Shown one piece after another: positions 8,062 through 17,232 of a DNA stretch of 64,000 bases. The position numbers were made by a program, and so were the translations under genes. Below the pieces are notes generated by a model. The model did no database searches. It saw nothing but the letters and a program-made list of their open reading frames with translations, and had not been told where the DNA came from. Source of the DNA: Bryobacterales bacterium (GTDB taxonomy: Bacteria > Acidobacteriota > Terriglobia > Bryobacterales > Bryobacteraceae); contig JAEUQC010000108.1 in the NCBI GenBank assembly GCA_016789905.1, positions 24,324 through 88,323 of the forward strand. The letters are read 5' to 3'. The first letter of the stretch is position 1, and every line of letters starts with the position of its first letter.

Positions 8062-11000
8062 CTAGAAGACGTATTTCAGCAGGAAGCGGCCAGCAAAGCC
8101 CGGGTTGAAGATATCGGCCTTGCCGAACTGCGGCGCCAGCGATAGCGCGCGGCCATCGGTGGTGGCGGCCAGCAGCGCGGCCGGGTCGTAGCCCTTGGTC
8201 AGGTCCACACTGTGCAAATCTATCGCGGCCGACTGGCGCCGTTCGCGATTGATGGACGGATAGATACTGCGCGCCGTCTTCTGGTTGAAAAGGTTTTGCA
8301 TGTTGAACTCCAGCCGCAACCGGCGTACCTCACCCATCTTGAATTCATGGGCTACCATCAGGTCCGTCTGATTGAACACCGGTGAGCGGCCCAGGTCGCC
8401 CCGTCCGTTGGCGAAGACGCCAACGCCGTTTTGCGTCTGGTAGTTCGTCGTGATCGGCGTGCCCGATCCGGCGTAGAAGAACCCTCCCAACTCGGTGCCG
8501 AATTTGAAGTTGTAGCTGCCGAAGAACTTCATCACATGCGGCCGGTCCGTGCCCAGCCGGCCTTCGACAATGTTGCCCTTCGAATCGAACAAGATCTCGT
8601 CCAGATCCCAGGAACGATTCGCGTTCCCGCCCTGCCGGGCGATAGAGCCGGCCGACTGCTGGCTGGTGGCTGAGGTCCGGTTGGTGGTCGGGCTTGAGAT
8701 CTCGTCGGAGTTGGCGAGTCCGGCGTAGTTGCCATATAGGCGGCTATAGACATAGCTGGCCTGTCCAAACCACCGGTTGGAGAAGCGGCGGGAAACGGAG
8801 AACTCCACGCCGTCGTAGGTCCGCTTGGGTTTCGGCATGGCGAAGGGCTGTGTAGCCGTGGAGGGGATCATCACTTTGGAGATGCCTTCGCCAGGGTTGC
8901 CGAAAATGTATGTCTCGTTGCCGTCAACCAGCGTGCCCAAGTCCTCGATCGTGCGGCGCAGTGAGTTGTGCACATAGCGCACGGCCATCACCATTTGCGG
9001 CTTTACAGCGTACTCAAAGCCCAGGCTGGTGTTGGACTGGCTCATCGGCTTCAGGTCGGGGTCCACTGCGTTGAAATCAACCAGCCGGCGGTCCCGGAAT
9101 GAATTCGGAACCGCCGGGTTCCAGATATCGCGGCCGGGCGCATTGGTCCCGGAAAGGTTAAACACGTCCAGCGTGTCGAGCGCGCGGTACTTCACGGTCC
9201 AGAAATCGCCGCCAAACGAACCGCGGGCCAGTTCGTACTTGGTCCAGTCATAGAAAAGACCCCAGGACCCGTACACCTTCATGCGGCCATCGCCGAAAAC
9301 GTCATAGCTGGCTCCCAGCCGCGGGGCGAGCTTCTTTTCAAATGGGAATTCAAAGGCATATTCCCGTTGTGCGCGACGGAACGAGGGGATCTTTTCGTTT
9401 TCCGTTCGCAGGCCGAGCGACAAGCTTAACTTCTTGGAAACGCGCCATTGATCCTGAATGTAGAGGTGCGTAATGCCGGCACCGACAGAGCCGCGCGTGC
9501 CAATATCGTTCACTTCGTAGTACCCGTACTGGCCGCGATCGGTGACCCCGGTGGCGTTGGAACGGAAGGCCCGATCCCACCAGATGAAGACATAGCCGCC
9601 GCCGGGATAGCCCACGTCCACCGAGTTGACATTACGCTGGTGACCGGCGCCCACCTTCAAATTGTGCTGCCCAAGGAAATTGGCGAAGACCGAGTAATCG
9701 GCGCGGAGATACGTACGGCCGACGGCGTCTTTAAATGTCTGCTGCACCCGCGGTGTGTTTTGCGCGTTGACGCCTTGCCGCAGGTTGGCCGGAATATCGA
9801 ACGGAAGGCCGATTCCGGAGGTCTGATAGGTGACCGAAGAGAAGGCCGGCACGCCATTCGTGCGGAAATTGTCGAAGAAGTATCCCCCGCGAAGTGAGAG
9901 CAGGGAAGTGTTCGACAGTTGGATATTGACGTCGCCGGAATAGCTCGCCTGCGGATTGGAAAAGCCGCGCGTTTTGTTGGCTTGATTGGAAGCGCGGTTC
10001 GCGGAGACTGCGTTGGCGTAGCTATCGTAGCCCGGCAGCGTTCCTTCACTGTAGAACGGCGAATAGAGCCAGGAGAAATTAGTACGGACGCGGTTTGACG
10101 GATCGAACGAGAGTTTGTTGAACGCGTTCATGAAGAGGCGTTTGCGCTCGATCGTGTCGGCTTCCAGTCCGTTGGCGAACAGGTAGTCGTTTGCGGAACG
10201 CTGAAATTGCGGGCTGATGGCGGTGTAGAAATACAGCTTGTTCTTGATGAGATATCCGCCAAGTGACCCGCCGAACTCGTGTGTATCGTTCTTGAACTTC
10301 GAATCCTGTACGTAGGAGACGGTACGGTCATCGATCGGGTCCAGCAGTAGCCGCTTCACCGGGCTGGCGGAGAGCTTGTTGCCGAACAGAAAATAGTGGG
10401 CTTCGCCGTGAAACTGATTGCCGCCCGATTTGGTAACAGCGTTGACCACGCCGCCGAGTGCGCCGCCATACTCGGCTTCAATACCGTTGGTTTTGACCTG
10501 CACTTCCTGAATGTATTCAAAGGCCGCGTTCTGGCGGGATTTGCCGTTCACCAGCGAGGTGGTAGAAAGGCCATCGACCATGAAGTTGTTCTCGGCGCCG
10601 CTGGCGCCATTCACCTGGTAACCGCCCTCAATATCGCCGGAATTCGTGAACGGAGCGAGCAGAATCACCGATTGAAAGGACCGGCCTTTCGGGATGCGGT
10701 CAATCTCGGCCGCGGTCAGGTTCTGGGCAACCGTAGTTCCCGTGAAATCGATCACCGGCGGTGCTTCGGTGACAGTGACCGACTGTTCGACGGCGCCGAT
10801 GGTGAGCGAGTTGTTGATCGTGATGGTGCGTCCGACGGGGACGATGACTTCGGCGATGTTGGTCGTTTGGAAGCCCTTGGCTTCGAGTTTGACGCTGTAG
10901 CGGCCCGGCTTCAGTTCGCGAGCGTACCAGACGCCCGCGCTATCGGAGCGCGCCGTAAGCGATTGGTTGGAATCTTTGTTAGTGACCGTAATCGAAACGC

Positions 11001-11157
11001 CGGGCAGAACGGCGCCGGAGGCGTCGGAAGTTGTGCCGGTGAGCGTACCTGTGATTTCTTGTGCAACGGAGAGCGATGCCGCGAGTGCGAGCATCCATGC
11101 CGCGGTGAGGAGTGGTCGCCACCCGCCGCGGCTAAATATTGGGGTCATTGCTGACAT
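8062..11157 (-). CDS. TonB-dependent receptor, Oar-like, with N-terminal carboxypeptidase-regulatory-like domain
   Basis: 1031 aa outer-membrane protein. A signal peptide (LLTAAWMLALAASLSVAQ) ends near residue 32. Residues about 34-115 form a carboxypeptidase-regulatory-like beta-sandwich (ITGTLTGTTSDASGAVLPGVSITVTN, then KPGRYSVKLEAKGFQ). A plug domain follows at about 140-245 (NFMVDGLSTTS, EYIQEVQVKTNGIEAEYGGA). The rest is a beta barrel ending in FAGRFLLKYVF, a typical outer-membrane C-terminus with terminal Phe. Acidobacteria carry many of these; they probably import large or complex carbon sources, but the ligand cannot be read from sequence. It is a paralogue of the receptor at 11471-14614. 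The ATG at 11157 has AGGA about 12 bases upstream, and a six-codon reading frame sits in the leader. Confidence 0.93.
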   Translation of the reverse strand: MSAMTPIFSRGGWRPLLTAAWMLALAASLSVAQEITGTLTGTTSDASGAVLPGVSITVTNKDSNQSLTARSDSAGVWYARELKPGRYSVKLEAKGFQTTNIAEVIVPVGRTITINNSLTIGAVEQSVTVTEAPPVIDFTGTTVAQNLTAAEIDRIPKGRSFQSVILLAPFTNSGDIEGGYQVNGASGAENNFMVDGLSTTSLVNGKSRQNAAFEYIQEVQVKTNGIEAEYGGALGGVVNAVTKSGGNQFHGEAHYFLFGNKLSASPVKRLLLDPIDDRTVSYVQDSKFKNDTHEFGGSLGGYLIKNKLYFYTAISPQFQRSANDYLFANGLEADTIERKRLFMNAFNKLSFDPSNRVRTNFSWLYSPFYSEGTLPGYDSYANAVSANRASNQANKTRGFSNPQASYSGDVNIQLSNTSLLSLRGGYFFDNFRTNGVPAFSSVTYQTSGIGLPFDIPANLRQGVNAQNTPRVQQTFKDAVGRTYLRADYSVFANFLGQHNLKVGAGHQRNVNSVDVGYPGGGYVFIWWDRAFRSNATGVTDRGQYGYYEVNDIGTRGSVGAGITHLYIQDQWRVSKKLSLSLGLRTENEKIPSFRRAQREYAFEFPFEKKLAPRLGASYDVFGDGRMKVYGSWGLFYDWTKYELARGSFGGDFWTVKYRALDTLDVFNLSGTNAPGRDIWNPAVPNSFRDRRLVDFNAVDPDLKPMSQSNTSLGFEYAVKPQMVMAVRYVHNSLRRTIEDLGTLVDGNETYIFGNPGEGISKVMIPSTATQPFAMPKPKRTYDGVEFSVSRRFSNRWFGQASYVYSRLYGNYAGLANSDEISSPTTNRTSATSQQSAGSIARQGGNANRSWDLDEILFDSKGNIVEGRLGTDRPHVMKFFGSYNFKFGTELGGFFYAGSGTPITTNYQTQNGVGVFANGRGDLGRSPVFNQTDLMVAHEFKMGEVRRLRLEFNMQNLFNQKTARSIYPSINRERRQSAAIDLHSVDLTKGYDPAALLAATTDGRALSLAPQFGKADIFNPGFAGRFLLKYVF

Positions 11158-11166
11158 TGGTTTTTG

Positions 11167-11184
11167 TTATCCTTTTTCGTTCAT
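11167..11184 (-). other. Six-codon leader reading frame (MNEKG) before the first TonB receptor
   Basis: On the minus strand GGGGAAAGGGTCA (11197-11185) is followed directly by ATG AAC GAA AAA GGA TAA, ending 9 bases before the receptor ATG at 11157. The same GGGAAAGGGTCA element lies just before the true ATG of the paralogous receptor at 14614. This suggests that the original ribosome site now initiates a tiny peptide, or that the element is a conserved leader motif. Translation of the mini-ORF is not demonstrated. Confidence 0.35.
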
Positions 11185-11422
11185 TGACCCTTTCCCCAAT
11201 CAAGAGGTACGACCAGCGCTGGAGACAACCACAGCGGCTGGAAGCGGTGTCAGAACGAGCAGGAAAACATCTTTCCCAATGTCAGGCGGCTCGGAGACTA
11301 ATGAAATGTCGACCCCGTCCACCACTCCGGTGAGGGTGTGGTGAACTCCGTTTTTTTGAATGTAGCATGAACCGGGCGTGCGGAAAAGGGGGTAGGTTGC
11401 GGATGCGAGGGGTAGAAAGCAG

Positions 11423-11448
11423 AAGGGCGGCCCGTGAGGGCCGCCCTT
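11423..11448 (-). terminator. Hairpin terminator candidate after the second TonB receptor
   Basis: A perfect 11-bp stem (AAGGGCGGCCC / GGGCCGCCCTT) with a 4-base loop lies 22 bases past the stop of the receptor gene at 11471. On the minus strand it is followed by the pyrimidine-rich CTGCTTTC rather than a clean T run, so efficiency is uncertain. The rest of the 313-base gap (11158-11470) holds only the leader of the downstream receptor; I see no further gene. Confidence 0.6.
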
Positions 11449-11470
11449 CCGGGTTGGGTTTGAGTTTGCC

Positions 11471-14400
11471 TTAGAAAACCAGGCGAACGCCGAGACGGAT
11501 GTTGCGCGGCGCTTGGTACGCGCCGGAGACTCCGTTCGCGGCCCCGACGCCAGCGGCGCCGTTACCGCCGGAGGCGTAGTTGCCGCCCGCAAGTCCGTAG
11601 ATGGGGTTGTAGGGAATGGTTGTGCTACCGACGCGCGCAAACGCCCGCGGATCGTAGCCCTTGAAGAAATCAGCCGGGTCGATGCCGATAGCGCCGGCTC
11701 GGTTCAACTGGGTAACACGGCTGATTACCGCGGCTTGGTTGAACAGGTTTACGATATTGGCTTCAAACCGCGCGGTGAATTTCTCGTTGATCTTGAAGCT
11801 ATGGTTGTAGCTCAGATCGGTTTGCAGGTAAGCGGGTGTCCGGCCCATATCGCCGCGGCCATAGGGGAATGTCGGCGCGGAAAGATAAATGACCGAAGTG
11901 GAGTCCGGTGTGCCGCTCCAGGCGAACTGGGTGATCCCGAACGTCCCCACGCCCAGTTTGCCCATCTTTTGATCAATGGATCCAAACAGTTTCATGGTAT
12001 GCGGACGGTCTGTGCCCAGAACACCAAGCACGTTCTTCTGGCTGCCGGTCGCGTCGAAGTAGTAGTACGGCAGATCGAAGGCGCGGCTGACACCCGGGTC
12101 GGAACGGCCGGATTCATCGGAGTTGGCGGAGCCAGAGTAGTTCCCGTACAGGCGGCTCCAGGTGTAGCTCGCCATTCCGTTGATGCGGTTGAAATAGCGG
12201 CCATCGAGGCGGAATTCCAAGCCATCATATTGGCGAACTGCCTCAGGGACGAGGAAGGTCCCGTTCGGCGTTTTGCCATTGTAGACGTTTTGAGGGTCGG
12301 TGCGCGTAAGGCCGAACCCGGGGTTCCCGATGACGTACTGTTCGTTTTCGTCTTTGTCGAGAACACCGATATCCTCGATCGCCTTCAGCAGGTCCTTGCG
12401 AACGTAGCGGATGTTGAAAACCAAACGGTCATTGATCGCCCGGGAAAGCGTCGCGCCGAATTCACGAGAGGTGTAAGGCTTGATCGCCGGGTCGATACCT
12501 TCGATTTCACCAGCGGCATTGATCGGCAGGGTGCGGTTGTCGTACTGGGTGATCTTCTCACCGCCGGCTCCAGGGTTGGCGAAGCCAAGGGCGAGCACAT
12601 TCGGATTGTCCAGTTTGTAGACGTGCGAGACCCAATAGTCAGAGCCGAACGAGCCGCGGGCGAGTTCATACTTCAGCACGTCATAGAACATGCCGAAGCT
12701 GCCGGCCAGTTTCCACTTGCCGTCACCCAATACGTCCCACGCGCCGCCGATGCGGGGAGCGATCTTGCTGCCCCAATCGAAGCTGACTGGATTGGCGACT
12801 TTCTTGCCGTTGACTTCTTTCTTGTACGGAGGAAGAAACTCGTTCTCGAATCGAACTCCGACATTCAGCGTGACGTTCCTGTGAACGCGCCATTGATCCT
12901 GGAGATAGAAGCCCTGATTGTTCGAATTCACATCGCCCAAATTGCGGACCCCATCCTGCCAGATGTAATACCCGTAATTGCCCGTGACTCCCCGGAAGGA
13001 ACCTCGAGTGAACGCGTCTCCCCAGTAGATCTGGAACGAGCCGTTCGTGAAGTTGGTGCTGACATCATTAGAAACGCGAGCGCGAGCGTAGCCAAATTTG
13101 AAAATATGCTGCTGGCCCTTGATATTTGCGATGTAGCTCGAGTCCAGATAGATGTTGCGGCGGGTCGTGACGTCCTTGACGACGCCGAGTGTGCTGGTGA
13201 CATTGCGATAGCCGTTCGCGCCGGCAAACTCCGCCGGAACTGGCAGCCGGGAGGCTGCCGAAGCGGTCTGATACTGAAGATACGGCGCGCCGGAAAGTCC
13301 GTAGTTGCCCACCTTATCATTTTGATACTTGTAGCCGAAGCGAGCGGTTACCAGCCATTTGCTGGAAATCGAATAGGTGCCGCCCACGTTTAATGACTGG
13401 GACGGCTGGAACCCGCCCTGTATGGAAAGGTCGTTGCTCGGCGCGGCGACCCGGGGATCTGGATTGGGGAGCACGCCATTCTGCTTTAGCGGCGACCAAG
13501 TCCAGGAGGAGTATGTCTGCAACTTGGCAAAGGGATTGTAGTCGACACGGGTGAAGCCATAATGGGTCTTATCCGTGCGCTCAAAGGTGCGGGCTCCGCT
13601 GGCGTAGTTGATTGTTCGCGACGCATGGTAGAGTTCGGGCGAGTAGCCCGCGGTGAAAAACAGGCTGTTTTTCACGACCGGGCCGGAAACCGTGAACCCA
13701 GGGTAGCGGAAGGACTCATTGTCTTTTGGCCGGGCGAAGAAATCCGCTGCGTTGGCGTTTGCCGGCGAGCGCTGCCAGAAGCCGCGGGGCCGGGGGTTCA
13801 GTTCGTCGTTGGTGAACTGATAGAACCCGACACCGTGGAAATCGTTCGATCCACCCTTGGTCTGAATGTTGACAACGCCGCCAGTGGCGCCGCCGAACTC
13901 CGCTTCAAACCCGCCGGACTTGATCTGGAGTTCCTGAATGAACTCAAACGGAATCGAGTTCTGCACGCGGAGCGAACCGCGCCGGATGTCGGAAACATCC
14001 ACGCCGTCGATCAGGAATGCGTTCTCAGATCCCGACGCGCCGTCCACCTGGAATCCGCCGACGCCCGCGTTTCCGTTCTTGTTCTCGCCGCGCACACCGG
14101 GCGCCATGGCGAGAAGCGAGTGGAAGTTGCGGCCCTTGGGCAACGCGTCAAACGTCGTTGAACTGATGTTGGTGGAGGTCTTGGACGATGTGACGTCAAG
14201 CGAAACCGCCGAATCCGTCACTTCGACTACTTCGGCCACAGCGCCAACCGCCAGCTTCGGATTAAAGTCTACCTGCGAGCCGAGCGTGACGTTGATGTTG
14301 CGCTGAACTAGCTTGGAAAAGCCCTGTTTGGATACCGTTATCGTGTATACGCCGATTGGGAGCCGGGGCAGGATGTACTTGCCCTGTTCCCCGGACTGGA

Positions 14401-14614
14401 CTTCCAGTCCTTTCGGTAACAAATCGCTGGTGGCGATAATGGTTGCGCCTGGCACCCCGGCGCCGGAGGCGTCTGTAACGATGCCCGTAATAAGCCCAGA
14501 GTTCTCCTGCGCCACGGCGGTCGTGATACAACCGGCGAGCAAGGAGAACCCGAACAGAGTTCGCACGGCAATGCCGGCAAACCGGCCGCTGTAACGGCGT
14601 TGGTTCGAATTCAT
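11471..14614 (-). CDS. TonB-dependent receptor, Oar-like, second paralogue
   Basis: 1047 aa. The signal peptide (about 13-35) ends near CITTAVAQ. A carboxypeptidase-regulatory-like domain covers about 37-120 (GIVTDASGAGVPGATI, LPIGVYTITVSKQGFSK), a plug domain about 140-250 (GSENAFLIDGVDVSDIRRG, FEFIQELQIKSGGFEAEFGGA), and a long barrel ends in APRNIRLGVRLVF with terminal Phe. Order and motifs follow the neighbouring receptor at 8062-11157, so the pair probably arose by tandem duplication. The C-terminal 40 residues include a Gly/Ala/Asn-rich patch (GGNYASGGNGAAGVGAAN). The start ATG has GGGAAAGGG 5 bases upstream. Ligand unknown. A separate promoter and terminator make independent transcription from the next receptor likely. 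Confidence 0.93.
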   Translation of the reverse strand: MNSNQRRYSGRFAGIAVRTLFGFSLLAGCITTAVAQENSGLITGIVTDASGAGVPGATIIATSDLLPKGLEVQSGEQGKYILPRLPIGVYTITVSKQGFSKLVQRNINVTLGSQVDFNPKLAVGAVAEVVEVTDSAVSLDVTSSKTSTNISSTTFDALPKGRNFHSLLAMAPGVRGENKNGNAGVGGFQVDGASGSENAFLIDGVDVSDIRRGSLRVQNSIPFEFIQELQIKSGGFEAEFGGATGGVVNIQTKGGSNDFHGVGFYQFTNDELNPRPRGFWQRSPANANAADFFARPKDNESFRYPGFTVSGPVVKNSLFFTAGYSPELYHASRTINYASGARTFERTDKTHYGFTRVDYNPFAKLQTYSSWTWSPLKQNGVLPNPDPRVAAPSNDLSIQGGFQPSQSLNVGGTYSISSKWLVTARFGYKYQNDKVGNYGLSGAPYLQYQTASAASRLPVPAEFAGANGYRNVTSTLGVVKDVTTRRNIYLDSSYIANIKGQQHIFKFGYARARVSNDVSTNFTNGSFQIYWGDAFTRGSFRGVTGNYGYYIWQDGVRNLGDVNSNNQGFYLQDQWRVHRNVTLNVGVRFENEFLPPYKKEVNGKKVANPVSFDWGSKIAPRIGGAWDVLGDGKWKLAGSFGMFYDVLKYELARGSFGSDYWVSHVYKLDNPNVLALGFANPGAGGEKITQYDNRTLPINAAGEIEGIDPAIKPYTSREFGATLSRAINDRLVFNIRYVRKDLLKAIEDIGVLDKDENEQYVIGNPGFGLTRTDPQNVYNGKTPNGTFLVPEAVRQYDGLEFRLDGRYFNRINGMASYTWSRLYGNYSGSANSDESGRSDPGVSRAFDLPYYYFDATGSQKNVLGVLGTDRPHTMKLFGSIDQKMGKLGVGTFGITQFAWSGTPDSTSVIYLSAPTFPYGRGDMGRTPAYLQTDLSYNHSFKINEKFTARFEANIVNLFNQAAVISRVTQLNRAGAIGIDPADFFKGYDPRAFARVGSTTIPYNPIYGLAGGNYASGGNGAAGVGAANGVSGAYQAPRNIRLGVRLVF

Positions 14615-14843
14615 AGTGACCCTTTCCCTTGTAACTAATGTAAAAGCTTGTACCCATCCACTCCCCTGGTGGGAGAGCGGTATTGCGAGACTGCCATGGC
14701 GCTCCTTGGCGCCCGGTCAGTGAACGGTACCGAACCGACTCATTCATTGCAGTGTCATTCGGTTGAAACCGCTCGATAAAATGAGGCTACCACGAATGGG
14801 AGGTGCTCATTTGTGCCAGGAGTCACATCCCCCGAATGCGAAA
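14615..14843. other. Upstream region of the second TonB receptor
   Basis: The noncoding stretch between the receptor start (14614) and the PilZ gene end (14917) totals 302 bases. The part nearest the receptor should hold its promoter and 5' leader. A small hairpin (GGCGC / GCGCC) lies near 14698-14713. I could not assign -35 and -10 boxes with confidence. A minus-strand frame running through the region has no domain-like content. Confidence 0.4.
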
Positions 14844-14865
14844 TGCCGGACGCTCATGTCCGGCA
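14844..14865 (-). terminator. Hairpin terminator candidate after the PilZ gene
   Basis: An 8-bp perfect stem (TGCCGGAC / GTCCGGCA) with a 6-base loop lies 52 bases past the PilZ stop on the minus strand. It is flanked by AAA and CTTCTTT on the plus strand, so it could work in either direction, though neither side has a long T run. Confidence 0.5.
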
Positions 14866-14916
14866 CTTCTTTGCTCGCTTGGGGTATTCATCGGCGCACC
14901 TATTGCGCCGCCCTGC

Positions 14917-15249
14917 CTAATTAGTGTTTTTCGCCGACGTCCTGAACTCGTACTGCTGGATTTCGATCGCCGTCTGACCCCCCTCAAACCGCGTCACGCG
15001 TCCGCGTGCCACCAGTTTGAGCGGTGTCTGGTTGTTTAGTTGCGCCGGCCAACTCACTGAAACCTCCAGCCGCCGTCCAGGCAATAGAATATGTTCGCTT
15101 GTGAACAGAATTCCGTTGCTGCTCATATTGACGGTCCGTCCGATTCCGGTCTCGTCTGTGCTCTTCTTGCTGATCACCTTATAGCGGACCTCGCGCTCGA
15201 TCGGAAATCGATCCGCGCCGCGTCTGTCTTTGTTGTGCATATCCGTTTG
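14917..15249 (-). CDS. PilZ domain protein (probable cyclic-di-GMP receptor)
   Basis: A short protein of about 110 aa carrying a single PilZ domain. Both c-di-GMP-binding signatures are visible: an Arg-rich motif (RRGADRFPIEREVRY) and a downstream NMSSNGILF, corresponding to the usual (D/N)xSxxG. The rest forms the expected beta barrel (LEVSVSWPAQ, ARGRVTRFEG, TAIEIQQYEF). The frame is open to 15480, but the clear GGAGG with 6-base spacing points to a TTG start at 15249; an ATG three codons later (15240) is the alternative. It probably binds c-di-GMP and regulates motility, adhesion or exopolysaccharide through a partner not identifiable here. Transcribed alone, away from a divergent RidA-like gene. 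Confidence 0.82.
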   Translation of the reverse strand, partial: QTDMHNKDRRGADRFPIEREVRYKVISKKSTDETGIGRTVNMSSNGILFTSEHILLPGRRLEVSVSWPAQLNNQTPLKLVARGRVTRFEGGQTAIEIQQYEFRTSAKNTN

Positions 15250-15515
15250 CAATGCGATCCTCCAAACGCCGTTCCCCGGTTCTCCGGTGGAGTCCAGCTC
15301 CCAATCGGCTCCGGTTTCCGAGCGCCGTTGTTTGCTCTCATTAAGCTTCCTATTGCCGGTTTGCATCAACAATAGGACACCCGATTCATTCCGCGATAGT
15401 ACTTCGTAACTCTTGGTCCGGTACGTATCGAAAGTCCCGGGTGGTACTTTGCACAAATAGGGGGATCGCTTACTACCCAAGTGCGCATGGCCAATGCCGT
15501 GCCATACTGACGCCT

Positions 15516-15935
15516 ATGAGACTGATTCTTCCCCTATTGCTTCTCCTCTCCACCGCTGCTTTCGCTGAAAAGAAGGTCATCGCGCCACCAGGAACGCCGT
15601 CCGGCCGTCCCTTCTCCCCGGCGATTCTGTCCGGAGGGACCCTCTACGTTTCCGGTCAGGTGGGCTCCGACAAACAGGGCAACTATCCCGAAAAATTCGA
15701 GGACGAAGTGAAGCTTTGTTTAGACCGCATTGGCGAAACGCTGCAGGCGGGCGGTTTCAGTTTCAAAGATCTTGTTACAGTGCAAGTCTATCTGACCGAT
15801 ATGGAGCTATTCCAGAAAATGAACGGCGTCTACATGTCGGTCATTCCCGAACCCAGGCCGGCCCGGACGACCGTCGGTGTCGCAAAGCTGGTTGGCAAGG
15901 CGCGGATCGAAATTACCGTCACTGCCCGGAAGTAG
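15516..15935 (+). CDS. Exported RidA/YjgF-family protein
   Basis: 139 aa starting at the ATG at 15516 with a clear signal peptide (LILPLLLLLSTAAFA), then a complete RidA domain: TLYVSGQVGSDKQGNYP, FEDEVKLCLDRIGETL, LVTVQVYLTDM, and the conserved Arg in EPRPARTTVGVAKL that binds the carboxylate of enamine/imine substrates in true RidA. Cytosolic RidA deaminates reactive 2-aminoacrylate; this copy is predicted to be exported, so its substrate must differ or be periplasmic. Its last 17 bases overlap the end of the convergent rarA gene. The frame is open to 15441, but that extension would bury the signal peptide. Confidence 0.85.
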   Translation: MRLILPLLLLLSTAAFAEKKVIAPPGTPSGRPFSPAILSGGTLYVSGQVGSDKQGNYPEKFEDEVKLCLDRIGETLQAGGFSFKDLVTVQVYLTDMELFQKMNGVYMSVIPEPRPARTTVGVAKLVGKARIEITVTARK

Positions 15936-17232
15936 GCTTCTTGTAGAACTCCCGTTTGGTTTCGCGAATCGCCGAAAGCTTCTCGGCGATTCGCGGCTCC
16001 ACACCCTGGTTTGTGGGCTGGTAGAATTCGGCGCCCGCCAAGCTCTCCGGTAGGCACTCCATGCCTGTCAATGCGTCTCCGTATTCGTGGGCGTGCCGGT
16101 AACCCTCCCCGTATCCCCACTGCTTCATGTGCTTGGTGGGGGCGTTGCGCAGATGCATGGGCACCGGTTCGGCAGCATGTTTTTGTGTTGCGTCTCGTGC
16201 GGATTTCAATGCCTTGTACGCCGCGTCGGACTTCGGCGCCAGGCTCAAATACAGCGCGCACTGCGCCAGCGCCTGGTCGCCTTCCGGGATACCCAGGAAG
16301 TGAACGGTCTGCTGGCACGCAATTGCCTGTTCGACGGCGCGCGGATCCGCCATTCCGATATCCTCCACCGCCATGCGCACCAGTCGCCGGGCGATGTACA
16401 TCCGGTCCTCACCGGCTTCCAACATCCGTGCCAGCCAGTACAGGGCGGCGTCGGCATCGGAGGCACGAACCGATTTATGCAGCGCGGAGATGACGTTGTA
16501 GTGCTCCTCCCCACCTTTGTCGTAGAGCAGCGACTTGCGCGTGATGATTCCGGCAAGCGTCTCCTGCGTGATTTGGCCATCCTCCGCGGCCGACGCGGCG
16601 AGTTCCAGCAGATTGTACGCTGTGCGCGCGTCGCCATTGGCGAAAATGGCGATCTGTTCCAGGTGGGCGGCGTCGCAGGCAACCTCCAACTCGCGCAGTC
16701 CCCTCGTCAACAGACCGACAAGGTCCGCCGTGTCGAGCGCCTTCAACGCGTAGACACGCGAACGGGAAAGCAGCGCCGAGTTCACTTCGAACGATGGGTT
16801 CTCCGTGGTGGCGCCAATCAGGATCACATCGCCTCTCTCCACATAGGGCAGGAACGCGTCCTGTTGGGCCTTGTTGAAACGGTGGATTTCATCGACGAAT
16901 AGGACTGTCCGCCGGCCAAGGCGTCGTGTATGCTCGGCGCGCGACATTACCTCTTTGATCTCTTTCATACCTGCAAGCACGGCGGAGAAGGGAACGAAAT
17001 CGGCTTTCGTTGTCTGGGCGATGATCGTGGCCAGTGAGGTTTTCCCCACGCCCGGGGGGCCCCAGAGGATCAGGCTGGTTAGATGATCGCTTTCAATGGC
17101 GCGGCGCAGGGGCTTCCCCTTGCCCAGAATATGCTCCTGGCCTGCAAAGCCGTCCAGCGACTGCGGGCGCAGCCGCTCGGCGAGAGGGCGCTTGGGTTCT
17201 CCGGGTGTGCTGGGTATATCGAAAAGGCTCAT
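15919..17232 (-). CDS. rarA: RarA/MgsA replication-associated AAA+ ATPase
   Basis: 437 aa with the whole RarA (MgsA/WRNIP1) layout. The AAA+ module has Walker A GPPGVGKTS near residue 58, Walker B VLFVDEIHRF near 110, sensor 1 IGATTENPSF near 136, and an arginine-finger region SRSRVYALK. The C-terminal half has the tetramerisation and clamp-loader-like domains (VISALHKSVRASDADAALYWLARML, PEGDQALAQCALYLSLAPKS, GYRHAHEYG). RarA acts at stalled replication forks and at single-stranded gaps. The start ATG overlaps the stop of the upstream rRNA methyltransferase gene by 4 bases, so the two are cotranscribed. Length is normal. Confidence 0.95.
   Translation of the reverse strand: MSLFDIPSTPGEPKRPLAERLRPQSLDGFAGQEHILGKGKPLRRAIESDHLTSLILWGPPGVGKTSLATIIAQTTKADFVPFSAVLAGMKEIKEVMSRAEHTRRLGRRTVLFVDEIHRFNKAQQDAFLPYVERGDVILIGATTENPSFEVNSALLSRSRVYALKALDTADLVGLLTRGLRELEVACDAAHLEQIAIFANGDARTAYNLLELAASAAEDGQITQETLAGIITRKSLLYDKGGEEHYNVISALHKSVRASDADAALYWLARMLEAGEDRMYIARRLVRMAVEDIGMADPRAVEQAIACQQTVHFLGIPEGDQALAQCALYLSLAPKSDAAYKALKSARDATQKHAAEPVPMHLRNAPTKHMKQWGYGEGYRHAHEYGDALTGMECLPESLAGAEFYQPTNQGVEPRIAEKLSAIRETKREFYKKPTSGQ

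Noticed and set aside
11513..13393. A 626-codon open frame on the plus strand within the second TonB receptor
   Set aside because: It is antisense to a receptor gene with clear plug and barrel features. Its translation is low in domain-like content and rich in Arg, Val and Asp as expected for a shadow frame in high-GC DNA.
14262..14747. A 161-codon minus-strand frame at the start of the second receptor
   Set aside because: It overlaps the receptor start out of frame and includes the noncoding leader; no domain is visible.
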